From: DYKG01 sp964596185
Lineage (GTDB): Bacteria > Muiribacteriota > Ozemobacteria > Ozemobacterales > Ozemobacteraceae
NCBI GenBank assembly: GCA_964596185.1
Contig: CAZQUE010000017.1
Span: forward strand, 1 to 64,000
Length of the DNA: 64,000 nucleotides
Reading direction: 5' to 3'
This document shows positions 9,494 through 18,347 of the stretch, piece after piece. The first letter of the stretch is position 1; every line of letters begins with the position of its first letter. The notes below the pieces were generated by a model. The model searched no databases and was not told the origin of the DNA. It saw only the letters and a list, made by a program, of their open reading frames with translations. The translations under genes were made by a program, and so were the position numbers.

Positions 9494-9540
9494 AGTTGCA
9501 GGCAAATCTTTTTAAACAAGTTGATTGAATTATTGCGAAA

Positions 9541-10167
9541 TCATTTTGGCGTGAAGCGAACTCCTTTAAAGCATGGCAGACCAGTCTGAGGATTGGTTTG
9601 AATCTCGGGGTTGCCTTTGCCCAGAAGCGCCGGTTGTTGTTTTATATCGGCGATTTCTCCTGCGAATCTGGCCAGCCGCAACAGATCGTTGTGCGGAGAT
9701 TGGGAAAGTGAATAACTGAGGCAGATTTTGAAGGTGCTGCCGTCATCAAAAAGAAAAATCAGACTATGTGAGGTGGCATGAGTTCTGACGCTTTCAAAAT
9801 CGCATTTAATGCCAAGGTCTATTATGCGCTCGATCTTTTCCTTTTTGAACAGGTATTTGAAACCGTAGAAATCAAGGTAGAAATTCAGTCCATCGATTTG
9901 ATCAAGGTTTACTGAAAGAAATTCCGGCCTTTCGAGAATGAAGATGAGAATAATCAGGAAGAGTCCTAAAAAAAAGGAAATGGCACCAATTTCGAAAGAA
10001 ATGTTCGTTTCGTCGAGTGCTGCGAGCATCAGTGGCGCAATCAGCATTACCGGGCCAAAAATTTTGCTCATTACCGATATTCTGGCACGATTAAGAGCTC
10101 CCCAATAGAATTTAAGACTTTTATTCCGGTAATCGGGGAGCTCGTAAGTGCGAATGCCAAAGATCAT
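9541..10167 (-). CDS. Unknown membrane protein with two transmembrane helices
   Basis: The 208-residue protein has two adjacent hydrophobic helices (about 38-52 and 60-78: FGPVMLIAPLMLAAL and ISFFLGLFLIILIFIL), preceded by a basic N-terminus. The C-terminal cytoplasmic domain is PH-like in feel (LDFYGFKYLFKKEKIERIIDLG). The general layout resembles small membrane proteins with a bPH-type domain, but I cannot assign a family. Its start overlaps the peptidase stop by four bases, so it is translated from the DUF3806-S9 transcript. It may be related to the protein at 29903, which has the same helix-pair-then-soluble-domain plan. Confidence 0.7.
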   Translation of the reverse strand: MIFGIRTYELPDYRNKSLKFYWGALNRARISVMSKIFGPVMLIAPLMLAALDETNISFEIGAISFFLGLFLIILIFILERPEFLSVNLDQIDGLNFYLDFYGFKYLFKKEKIERIIDLGIKCDFESVRTHATSHSLIFLFDDGSTFKICLSYSLSQSPHNDLLRLARFAGEIADIKQQPALLGKGNPEIQTNPQTGLPCFKGVRFTPK

Positions 10168-12191
10168 TTAAGCCAGTTTTTCCACCAGTCGAGAATCTGT
10201 TGCAGACGGTGAATACGCAGGTCTGGCGGACCGCAGCGGCTCATGCCATGGCTGGTGCTGCGCGGATATCTTACCAGGCGGGTGGGAACTCCAAGCACCT
10301 TGAGAGTGGTAAAGACCTGCTCGGCTTGTTCGACATTGCAGCGCAGGTCGCCCTCACTGTGAATGATCAGGGTCGGGGTTTTCACATTGCCGAAATACTT
10401 TAGTGGCGATTGGCGCCAGAAGTCATCAATTCGATCCCACCAGTTGCCGGGCCAATAAGTGTCGGGAAGAGTGGTAAAGTCGCTGCTGCCCATCATGCTC
10501 AGCATGTTAAAAACACATCGGTCGGTGATGGCCCCGGCAAATTCATCGGTATGGCCAATGATCCAGTTCGTCATGTAACCGCCGTAACTGCCGCCCATTA
10601 CGCCCATCTTTTTGCTGTCGACATATTTTTGCTTTTTGATGTGCTCTATCACCGCCTGCATGTCGATCCAGTCTTTGTCGCCCCAGTTGCCGGCAATGGC
10701 GTGACAATGAGCTTCGCCATAGCCCTTGCTGCCGCGGGGATTGCTGAAATAAACCGTGTAGCCCGCCGTCGCCAGAACCTGAAATTCATGAAAGAAGGCA
10801 TTGCCGTAAAGAGCGTGTGGGCCACCATGTATTTCCAGGACAGCAGGGTATTTTCGCCCGGATTTGAAACCTAGAGGTTTCATCTCCCAGACTTGAATAG
10901 AATTGCCATCAGCCGAATTAATCCAGGTTGCTTTTGGCTCTATCAGCTCAAGTGAACCAAGCAATTCATCGTTGAAACCGGTAAGCTTTTTGAGACTCAA
11001 CTTGTCTTTTTGCAGCTTTGCAAGATAGAGATCACCAGGGTTGAGCGGAGTTCCTTTGATGATCGGCAACAAACTGCCGTCTTTGCTGAAGTTGCTTAGC
11101 GAGAATGTGCCGATGCCGCTGGTGAGAAACTCGAATTTGTCGCCTTTGGCTGAAATGCGTGAAACATGACGGTCACCATGCCAGCCAAAATTGCAGTAGA
11201 TATATCTGGAATCATTGCTCCAGCAGATGAATGAGCCGAAAGCCGCTTCTGCGGTATCGCCGATGACCGTTGCACCAAGGCAATAATCATCTTTTTCTGT
11301 TAAACATTTGAATGAACCTTTGTTTATGTCATAAACATAAAGATGATCGTTTTGTGAGGCCCAAACGGCAACTTTGCCGATGCGTCCGGAAAAGGCGATA
11401 GATTTGCCATCGGGAGACCAGGCAACGTTGCTCAATGCACAATCTTTTCGCCCGGCCAAAGCTTTTTCTTTGCCGGTCTTTACGTCGATAAAATAAAGCC
11501 AGCTGCGAGTGGGAGCAAGCATCGATTCTTTTTCAAGATTGGCGATTACAACTATTTTTTTGCCATCTGGCGACCAGGACCATGCGCCCGGGCCATCCGG
11601 GGCCTTGTTAAACAAGATGCGATGTTTTCCGGAGGCTATATCAATCAGGTAGAGTTGAAACCTTTGATTGTTGAAAAAGCCGTCGCCATCGAGGCGATAC
11701 CAGATCTTGTCGACAACCATCGGTGGAGTGCTCAATCCGTTTTCTTCGCGTTTTTTCTGTTCACTTTTGCAAAGCTCATTGGCAACCGGGCGAAACTTGA
11801 ACCCAATTTGCTTGCCGTCCGGGGACCATTTCAGGTCGGTTACCGCACCCTCCTCAAGTCTGGACAAAGGCGTGGCTTCACCACCGTTGAGTTCGATCAG
11901 CCAAATTTGTGACAGGCCGTCTTTGTCATTGCGAATAAAAGCTATTTGTTTGCCATCGGGTGACCAGCGTGCGGCGCGGTCGGCTTCGCCATTAGTAAAC
12001 TGTCGGCTTAGGCCGGATTTGCAGTCGGTGAGCCAGAGGCTGCGACATACCTTGTTTTTGTCGTTGGTATGTGATCGAGAAAACAGGATGAAATTGCCGT
12101 CAGGCGATATTTGCGGATCGCCAACGCCAATGAAGTTTTTCAAATCATCAGTTGAAATTTTGCGCTTTTTGCTTGTTTTGCCTGCCGGCAT
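10164..12191 (-). CDS. S9-family peptidase with TolB-like propeller (cytoplasmic acylaminoacyl-peptidase type)
   Basis: The 675-residue protein has no signal peptide. The first roughly 400 residues hold repeated WSPDGK motifs (for example ARWSPDGKQIAF, LKWSPDGKQIGF, WSWSPDGKKIVV, VAWSPDGKSIAF), the blades of a TolB/WD40-like propeller that gates the active site. The C-terminal hydrolase domain contains Ser535 in GGSYGGYMTN, Asp615 in SEGDLR and His648 in TSHGMS. It should trim short or N-acylated peptides in the cytoplasm. It is the middle gene of a three-gene minus-strand run, 3 bases after the DUF3806-like gene. Confidence 0.93.
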   Translation of the reverse strand: MPAGKTSKKRKISTDDLKNFIGVGDPQISPDGNFILFSRSHTNDKNKVCRSLWLTDCKSGLSRQFTNGEADRAARWSPDGKQIAFIRNDKDGLSQIWLIELNGGEATPLSRLEEGAVTDLKWSPDGKQIGFKFRPVANELCKSEQKKREENGLSTPPMVVDKIWYRLDGDGFFNNQRFQLYLIDIASGKHRILFNKAPDGPGAWSWSPDGKKIVVIANLEKESMLAPTRSWLYFIDVKTGKEKALAGRKDCALSNVAWSPDGKSIAFSGRIGKVAVWASQNDHLYVYDINKGSFKCLTEKDDYCLGATVIGDTAEAAFGSFICWSNDSRYIYCNFGWHGDRHVSRISAKGDKFEFLTSGIGTFSLSNFSKDGSLLPIIKGTPLNPGDLYLAKLQKDKLSLKKLTGFNDELLGSLELIEPKATWINSADGNSIQVWEMKPLGFKSGRKYPAVLEIHGGPHALYGNAFFHEFQVLATAGYTVYFSNPRGSKGYGEAHCHAIAGNWGDKDWIDMQAVIEHIKKQKYVDSKKMGVMGGSYGGYMTNWIIGHTDEFAGAITDRCVFNMLSMMGSSDFTTLPDTYWPGNWWDRIDDFWRQSPLKYFGNVKTPTLIIHSEGDLRCNVEQAEQVFTTLKVLGVPTRLVRYPRSTSHGMSRCGPPDLRIHRLQQILDWWKNWLK

Positions 12192-12194
12192 CGA

Positions 12195-12617
12195 TTATTT
12201 TCCTTTCTGTCTGGCAATATGTTCTTTGATTGCCTTATACATCGGTGTGAAAAAGGGTTCGCCGATTATTTCCGGATCAACTCTTTTATAGACTGAATTG
12301 ATCGGGAAAACGATGCTGCCGCTGTGATCGTCAACCAATGCCATTTCAAGACCAAGGTCGTCTTCGACCATTTTCCAGCTGAATTCAAAATCTTTTTTGA
12401 TTAGCTCACCCAAAAGTGAACCCAGGCCATTGGCGATCTGTTCGCGGGAGAATTTTTCCGGACTTTTGGTCCAGGCGATGAATGCTTGATCAAGGTTTTC
12501 GGCTGATATTTTTCCGGTTCCAGCACCGAAAGCTTTTACAATATCCTGGCCGAGTTGAACATCGGCGGCAAGTTGCTGGCTCTGTTTGTCGGTGAAAGTG
12601 GCAATCTGGTGCGACAT
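12195..12617 (-). CDS. DUF3806-like small protein
   Basis: The 140-residue soluble protein has the pattern GLGSLLGELIKKDFEFSWKM, then LALVD-like and IVFPINSVYKR segments that I associate with DUF3806, a domain of unknown function. The N-terminal 50 residues are helical. It is the first gene of the operon with the propeller peptidase and the membrane protein. Ribosome binding site GGGATTA is weak. A stress or protein-quality role through the peptidase partner is conjecture. Confidence 0.65.
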   Translation of the reverse strand: MSHQIATFTDKQSQQLAADVQLGQDIVKAFGAGTGKISAENLDQAFIAWTKSPEKFSREQIANGLGSLLGELIKKDFEFSWKMVEDDLGLEMALVDDHSGSIVFPINSVYKRVDPEIIGEPFFTPMYKAIKEHIARQKGK

Positions 12618-12658
12618 TTTAATAATCCCTTTTCTTTAAGTCTGTTGTTATGTTAAAG

Positions 12659-12667
12659 ATTATAACA
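12659..12667 (-). promoter_or_regulatory. Extended -10 promoter of the DUF3806-S9 operon
   Basis: Read on the minus strand, TGTTATAAT forms an extended -10 element (TGnTATAAT) about 45 bases before the start codon. No good -35 is present, as expected for extended -10 promoters. Confidence 0.5.
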
Positions 12668-12766
12668 GAACGAGAAAAAAAGCACACAGCATCGAATTGG
12701 TTTGTTGCCTTGCAGCGCAAACGCAAAATTAAATCAAGGAAAAGCTGAAGGCTCTGCAAATTTTGC

Positions 12767-12796
12767 TTGACACAATGCAGCAAAATCGGTTAATTG
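12767..12796 (+). promoter_or_regulatory. Possible ackA promoter
   Basis: A consensus -35 TTGACA (12767-12772) is followed after 17 bases by a weak -10, TTAATT (12790-12795). The start codon is at 12828. Confidence 0.45.
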
Positions 12797-12827
12797 TTTG
12801 GCAAAGGAATGAAGGGAGAACGATTCA

Positions 12828-14102
12828 ATGGTCGGTCCTGATGGTAGAGAATGTAAGCTTGTTCTGGTCTTGAACTGCGGCAGTTCTTCACTAAAGTATG
12901 AAGTTGTCAGAATGCCGCATCGGCAAAGCCTTGGTAAAGGACTAGTCGAACGTATCGGCGAGGAAAAGGGACTGCTCGAGCAAAAATCCGGTGAGAAAAA
13001 GCTGATTATCGAACAGCATATCTCCGATCATAAACAGGCCCTTGAATTGGTGGTCAGAGCCCTGGTCGATTCTGAAGAGGGTCTTGTCGAAACGGTTGAA
13101 GACATTGCCGGAATCGGGCATCGCGTCGTTCATGGCGGTGATAAATATGCTTCTTCAGTTACAATCGATGAAGAAGTAATTGCGGCTATCGATGAATTTA
13201 TCGAGCTTGCGCCATTGCACAATCCGCCTAATCTGACCGGCATCAAGGTCGCCAGGGAAGTTTTTCCAAAAGTGCCTCAGGTTGCGGTTTTTGATACTGC
13301 ATTTCATCAGACGATGCCGCCGCAGGCATATCTTTACGGTATCCCGCGTAAGTTTTATGAGGATTTCAAGATCCGTCGATATGGTTTTCACGGCACTTCC
13401 CACCGTTATGTGTCGGCCCGGGCGATGAATATATGTAAACGGCATCCGACCAATACCAATCTGATATCCTGTCATCTTGGCAACGGCGCATCGATCACCG
13501 CTATCGCACACGGTAAGTCTATCGATACTTCGATGGGTTTTACTCCTCTGGAAGGTCTGATTATGGGCACCCGCTCCGGCGATTTCGATCCGGCCATTTT
13601 TGCTTATCTTCTCGACCGTGGCTATACCGCCAAAGAATTGTTGAACATTCTCAACAAAAAAAGCGGTCTTCTGGGGCTTTCAGGTATTTCCAACGATTTG
13701 CGCGATCTTGAAAACGAGGCTGAAAAGGGTAATCAGTTGGCCAAAGAAGCGCTAAACAGCTATGCCTACCGGGTCAGAAAGTATATTGGTGCTTATGCTG
13801 CGAACCTGGTGAAGCTCGACCTGTTGGTTTTCACCGGCGGAATCGGACAAAATGGCTGGAAAATGCGTGAAAGAATCTGTCATCGTCTTGAAAATCTCGG
13901 TATATGTATGGATTTCCGGCTGAACAAGGAAAAAGGCAGTCGAGAAGGCGTGGTTTCAGAAGCCTATTCGCCGGTAACCGTTGTCGTAATTCCCACCAAT
14001 GAAGAATTGCAGATAGCTATTGATGTTTATGAACTGGCCTTCGGTGGTGATGAAGAATACCGCCGCCGCGAATCCGATCTGCTGGTTGGCTTTGAAGAGT
14101 GA
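12828..14102 (+). CDS. ackA: Acetate kinase
   Basis: Converts acetyl phosphate and ADP to acetate and ATP, the last step of acetate fermentation (reversible). The 424-residue protein has the ASKHA fold signatures: LNCGSSSLKYEV near the N-terminus, GIGHRVVHGG, the GFHGTSHRYVS box, CHLGNGASI, GTRSGDFDP and FTGGIGQNG. It is about 20 residues longer than usual at the C-terminus (acidic/arginine-rich tail). No phosphotransacetylase gene adjoins it. Ribosome binding site AGGGAG precedes the ATG; the final codons overlap the methyltransferase start (ATGA). Confidence 0.97.
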   Translation: MVGPDGRECKLVLVLNCGSSSLKYEVVRMPHRQSLGKGLVERIGEEKGLLEQKSGEKKLIIEQHISDHKQALELVVRALVDSEEGLVETVEDIAGIGHRVVHGGDKYASSVTIDEEVIAAIDEFIELAPLHNPPNLTGIKVAREVFPKVPQVAVFDTAFHQTMPPQAYLYGIPRKFYEDFKIRRYGFHGTSHRYVSARAMNICKRHPTNTNLISCHLGNGASITAIAHGKSIDTSMGFTPLEGLIMGTRSGDFDPAIFAYLLDRGYTAKELLNILNKKSGLLGLSGISNDLRDLENEAEKGNQLAKEALNSYAYRVRKYIGAYAANLVKLDLLVFTGGIGQNGWKMRERICHRLENLGICMDFRLNKEKGSREGVVSEAYSPVTVVVIPTNEELQIAIDVYELAFGGDEEYRRRESDLLVGFEE

Positions 14103-14710
14103 CAAAAACACTAAGTTTTTACGAAAGTAACGCGAGCGAGCTGAGCGCAAGATATGAAGGCGCTCAGCTCGCTTCTTTTTATCAGGCTCAGGATCAGTTT
14201 TTTTCTTTGGGGGCCCATCTTTTGGAGATAGGGTGCGGATCAGGGCGCGACGCTGCGCGGGCCATAAGTCGCGGTTATCTAGTCGAGGCCATCGACGGTT
14301 CTGAAAATCTTCTTGCTGAAGCATTGCGACTTCACCCAGAACTGGAAGGGCACTTGCATTTGTTGAAATTGCCGGCAATTTTGCCTTTTGCCGACGGTTG
14401 TTTCGATGGTTTTTACTCGGTTGCATGTCTGATGCATTTTTCAGACGAAGAATTGAATAGAATACTGGCCGAATTGCACCGAGTCTTGTTTCCAGGCGGT
14501 CGTGGCCTGGTTTCGGTGCCGGCTCGCCGTGACGATGTCAGTCATGACGGTGTCGACGAGCATGGTCGAGTTTTCAACGTGCTGCCTGCGGAGGGTTGGG
14601 TGGCCATTTTCCAGAAGAACGGCTTCAAGGCCCGGCACGGGCAGGAAGAGCCAGACGGTGCCGGCCGTGATGGTATCAGCTGGATAAGCTACTTTCTCGA
14701 ACGCTTTTAG
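14099..14710 (+). CDS. Class I SAM-dependent methyltransferase
   Basis: The 203-residue protein has the Rossmann motif I LLEIGCGSGRDAA, acidic post-motif II VEAIDGSENLL, and LPFADGCFDGFYSVACLMHF followed by ILAELHRVLFPGG, the pattern of Methyltransf_11/25-type enzymes. Substrate unknown. It is translationally coupled to ackA through a four-base overlap. Its last 35 bases overlap the end of the CusA-like gene on the other strand. Confidence 0.88.
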   Translation: MTKTLSFYESNASELSARYEGAQLASFYQAQDQFFSLGAHLLEIGCGSGRDAARAISRGYLVEAIDGSENLLAEALRLHPELEGHLHLLKLPAILPFADGCFDGFYSVACLMHFSDEELNRILAELHRVLFPGGRGLVSVPARRDDVSHDGVDEHGRVFNVLPAEGWVAIFQKNGFKARHGQEEPDGAGRDGISWISYFLERF

Positions 14711-17700
14711 CTTTTAGTTGCAGCTCTTTGAGCCAGCAATAACCTATCGGCACGACGAACAGGGTCAGCAGCTCAATACACATGCCGCCAAAGGTGGGGA
14801 TGGCCATGGGTATCATCACATCTGCGCCGCGACCATTAGAGGTCAAAACCGGCAATAAAGCCAATATGGTCGTCGCGGTCGTCATCAGGCAGGGGCGAAT
14901 TCTCTTCAGTCCGGCCTCTAAAACCGCTTCGCGAATCTCTTTAACATTGTCGGGGTAATTCTTTTTGAAGTTTTCATCAAGATAGGAAGCCATGACGACA
15001 CCATCATCACTGGCAATGCCGAACAAGGCGATGAAGCCAACCCAGACCGCGATGGAAAGATTCATTGCCTGCATGTTCAAAAGCTCGCGAAAATCAATTC
15101 CGAAAATCGAGAAGTTGAGAAACCAGCTTTGGGAGTAGAGCCAGATCATAATGAAGCCGCCTGACCAGGCTATACCGATTCCGGCAAAAATCAAAAACGT
15201 GACCGGCACCGAGGCAAATTGCAGATAGAGGATGAGGAAAATCAGCAGCAGACTAAGTGGTAGAACCACCATGAGTTTCTTTTCTGAGCGTACCTGGTTT
15301 TGGTAGTTGCCGATGAATTTGAAGCTGGTGTTGGCAGGAAGCACAAGTTCTCCTGCTTCGATGCGCTTTTGCAAAAGTGCTGCTGCAGTCTCAACCACGT
15401 CAGTTTCAGCAAAATCCGGGAGCTTGTCGAAGATAACATAGCCGACCGGAAAGGAGTTTTCGCTTTTGAGCGCCTGCGGGCCACGAACGAATGAGATTTT
15501 TGTGATGTCGCCAAGGGGAATGAATTTTCTGTCGGCCGTAGCGACCGGGATGCTTTTGATCAGTTCGGGGCTGTCGCGCAGCTCACGCGCAAAGCGAAGT
15601 CTGATGCCATAGCGCTCACGCCCTTCGACCGTCTGGGAAAGGGTTTTGCCGCCCAGGGCGACTTCGATGACGGTTTGCAGGTCATTAACTCTTATGCCGT
15701 GCCTGGCCGCGGCTTCGCGGTCGATTTCGATTTCAAGGTAGGGTTTGCCGACGATTCGATCGGCTGAAACTGTTGTTGCATCGATGCCGGGGACAGTTTT
15801 CAATTCTTTTTCCAGGACAAAACCAAGCTTTTCTACGGTTTCGGGATCGGGGCCGGTTATTTGCAAGCCCATCGGGGCTCTGATACCGGTCTGCAGCATA
15901 ACAAGCCTGGCTGCAATGGGTTGCAGGCGCGGCGCTGAAGTTGTTCCCGGAATGGCACTTACTTTGACGATTTCGTTCCAGATGTCGTCGGGAGCCTTGA
16001 TGTGATCACGCCATTGTCTTCGTCGCAAGCCGGTTGTCCGGTCGGGTTCTGAATATTCGGGAACGTATGAAATGATTGTTTCAATCATTGATATGGGCGC
16101 CGGGTCAAGCGGCGAATCGACACGCCCGATTTTTCCGACCACCGAATCGACTTCGGGAATTGCTCTGATTGCGATGTCCTGTCGGCGCAAAACGTCGAGG
16201 CATTCGCTCAAACTGGCGTGTGGCATAGTGGTGGGCATGAGAAGATAGCTGCCTTCATCAAGTGGGGGCATGAATTCGCGACCCAGGCCGGGGAAAGCGG
16301 CGCTTCCGAACTGCCACAACCTTGATTCGGTAAGGTTAAGAGCGGATACTCCGATTTTTTCAAGAGCCCAGGGGAAGACAGCGTTAACTCTGGCAAAGCC
16401 CAGCCAGATATTGAGCCCAAGCAAGAGCACAATAAGCGGTGCCAGAAGAAAGGTTTTTTTGTGATCGAGAAACCAGCTCAGCATTTGCCCGTAATGTTTT
16501 AAAAACAGCTTGAATCCAAGCAAAACCGAGCCGGCTGTAAGAATGACCGCTACCAGATTGATGACAAAGCCGCGACCATAACCCAGCGGCATCCAGATCC
16601 AGCTCAGATAAATTGCTGCGACCATGGCAAGGAACATCGGCCCCCAGAATGCAGCTGACTCTCGCAACCTGGCCGGCAATTTTTCCCATAAAAGACCGAT
16701 TACTCCGGATATGAAAAGTATCAGGCCGGGGACCCATAAGAAGAACATGGTTATCAGGCCGGCGGCGGTCAGCGCCAGAAATCTCAAATCGAAACCCCGT
16801 TCTTTTCGCTTGAAAAGCACGGTTGCGGCGACGGGTATGAATATCAGGGCAATAAACAACGATGAAATCAAAGCAAAGGTTTTGGTCCAGGCCAGTGGTG
16901 AGAAAAGCTTGCCTTCGGCGCCGCTCATGGCAAACACAGGCAAAAAGCTCACTACCGTCGTGGCAACCGCTGTAATTACCGCCGAACCGACTTCGACGGC
17001 GGCATTGTAAATAGAAGAACCGGTTGAAGTTTCTTTGTCTTTGTCCTGCTCAAGGTGAGCGATGATGTTCTCGCAAAGGATGATGCCCATGTCGACCATA
17101 GTGCCGATGGCGATGGCAATACCGGCAAGAGACATGAGGTTGGCGCCGACATCGAAAATTTTCATGGCGATAAAGGTCATCAGCACCGCCAGAGGCAACA
17201 GACCCGAAATGAGCAGGCTCGAGCTGAGATGTAAAAGAATGACGATAACGACCATAATCGTGATCGTAATCTGCTGAGAAAGTGCGTCTTGAAGAGTTTG
17301 CAGGGTCTCATTGATGAGTTTGGTACGGTCGTAAAAGGGAACTATTTTTACCTGGCTTTTAGTGCCGTCTTCAAGCGTTTTAAGCGGAAGCCCGGGCGCA
17401 ATTTCGACAATTTTTTCTTTAACTTTGCCGATTACTTCGAGCGGATTAGCGCCGAATCTCGTCACTACTACGCCACCGACGACTTCGGCTCCTTCCTTGT
17501 CGAGTGCGCCGCGACGTCGTGCCGGACCTGAGACGACTTTGGCAACCTCGTCTATGGTTATTCCGACGCCGTTGACCGATTTGATTACTGATTTTTTTAA
17601 GTCTTCGTTTGATTTTACAAAGCCGATGCCGCGAATAACATATTCGGCACGATTGATTTCGATTGTGCCGGCGCCAACGTCAAGGTTGCTTTCTTTGATG

Positions 17701-18347
17701 GTTTTGACCAGTTCCGGAATGCTGATATTGTAGGTGCGCAATTTTTCGGGGTCGATATCGATCTGGTATTCGCGCGTCATGCCGCCGACAGAGGCAACTT
17801 CAGCGACTCCGGCTACAGACTGAAGTGCGTATTTTATATTCCAGTCCTGAATACTTCTGAGCTCATGCAGAGAAAAACCCTGCCCTTCGACCGTATACCA
17901 GAAAACCTGGCCCAAAGCCGTGGCATCTGGACCGAGTACCGGACTGACTCCGTCAGGCAGCATCCCTTTACTGGCCGCCAGTTTCTCGATGATTCGCGAA
18001 CGCGACCAGTAAAAATCAACGCTTTCATCAAAAATAATGTAAATCGAGGCGAAGCCGAACATCGAGCTGGATCTGATGGTAGATACCCCGGGTATTCCCA
18101 TAAGACTGACGGTCAGAGGGTAGGTGATCTGGTTGTCAATATCGCGAGGTGAGCGGCCAGGCCAGTTAACGAAAACAATTTGCTGGTTTTCGCCGATATC
18201 GGGAATGGCGTCGACGGCAACAGGATCTCTTACTATACCAGTTTTCAGCTCAAAAGGAATTACTGCCAGACCGTAGCCAACCAGCACCAGGAGCAGAATC
18301 AGGGCAATGATTCTTTTTTCGAGAAAGAAGCTGATAAGTCGGTTCAT
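14676..18347 (-). CDS. cusA: Heavy-metal RND efflux pump, CusA/CzcA type, enlarged
   Basis: Inner-membrane proton-driven pump exporting monovalent or divalent metals from periplasm or cytoplasm through the CusB-like adaptor and TolC-like channels. Family marks: KTGIVRDPVAVDAIPDIGENQ region, MGIPGVSTIRSSSMFGFASI, IAIGTMVDMGIILCENIIAH, GREFMPPLDEGSYLLMPTTM and GIASDDGVVMASYLDENFKK. At 1223 residues it is about 180 longer than E. coli CusA; the excess is mostly around residues 520-670, where extra hydrophobic helices are inserted before the second porter domain. ATG at 18347 forms TGATG with the adaptor stop. Copper or silver is the likely substrate given the YHS and HMBD neighbours, but zinc/cobalt/nickel is not excluded. 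Confidence 0.93.
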   Translation of the reverse strand: MNRLISFFLEKRIIALILLLVLVGYGLAVIPFELKTGIVRDPVAVDAIPDIGENQQIVFVNWPGRSPRDIDNQITYPLTVSLMGIPGVSTIRSSSMFGFASIYIIFDESVDFYWSRSRIIEKLAASKGMLPDGVSPVLGPDATALGQVFWYTVEGQGFSLHELRSIQDWNIKYALQSVAGVAEVASVGGMTREYQIDIDPEKLRTYNISIPELVKTIKESNLDVGAGTIEINRAEYVIRGIGFVKSNEDLKKSVIKSVNGVGITIDEVAKVVSGPARRRGALDKEGAEVVGGVVVTRFGANPLEVIGKVKEKIVEIAPGLPLKTLEDGTKSQVKIVPFYDRTKLINETLQTLQDALSQQITITIMVVIVILLHLSSSLLISGLLPLAVLMTFIAMKIFDVGANLMSLAGIAIAIGTMVDMGIILCENIIAHLEQDKDKETSTGSSIYNAAVEVGSAVITAVATTVVSFLPVFAMSGAEGKLFSPLAWTKTFALISSLFIALIFIPVAATVLFKRKERGFDLRFLALTAAGLITMFFLWVPGLILFISGVIGLLWEKLPARLRESAAFWGPMFLAMVAAIYLSWIWMPLGYGRGFVINLVAVILTAGSVLLGFKLFLKHYGQMLSWFLDHKKTFLLAPLIVLLLGLNIWLGFARVNAVFPWALEKIGVSALNLTESRLWQFGSAAFPGLGREFMPPLDEGSYLLMPTTMPHASLSECLDVLRRQDIAIRAIPEVDSVVGKIGRVDSPLDPAPISMIETIISYVPEYSEPDRTTGLRRRQWRDHIKAPDDIWNEIVKVSAIPGTTSAPRLQPIAARLVMLQTGIRAPMGLQITGPDPETVEKLGFVLEKELKTVPGIDATTVSADRIVGKPYLEIEIDREAAARHGIRVNDLQTVIEVALGGKTLSQTVEGRERYGIRLRFARELRDSPELIKSIPVATADRKFIPLGDITKISFVRGPQALKSENSFPVGYVIFDKLPDFAETDVVETAAALLQKRIEAGELVLPANTSFKFIGNYQNQVRSEKKLMVVLPLSLLLIFLILYLQFASVPVTFLIFAGIGIAWSGGFIMIWLYSQSWFLNFSIFGIDFRELLNMQAMNLSIAVWVGFIALFGIASDDGVVMASYLDENFKKNYPDNVKEIREAVLEAGLKRIRPCLMTTATTILALLPVLTSNGRGADVMIPMAIPTFGGMCIELLTLFVVPIGYCWLKELQLKAKSVRESSLSS

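Noticed and set aside
11668..12291. A 207-codon plus-strand open frame
   Set aside because: It lies antisense to the propeller peptidase; its composition mirrors that gene and no ribosome binding site or recognisable domain is present.
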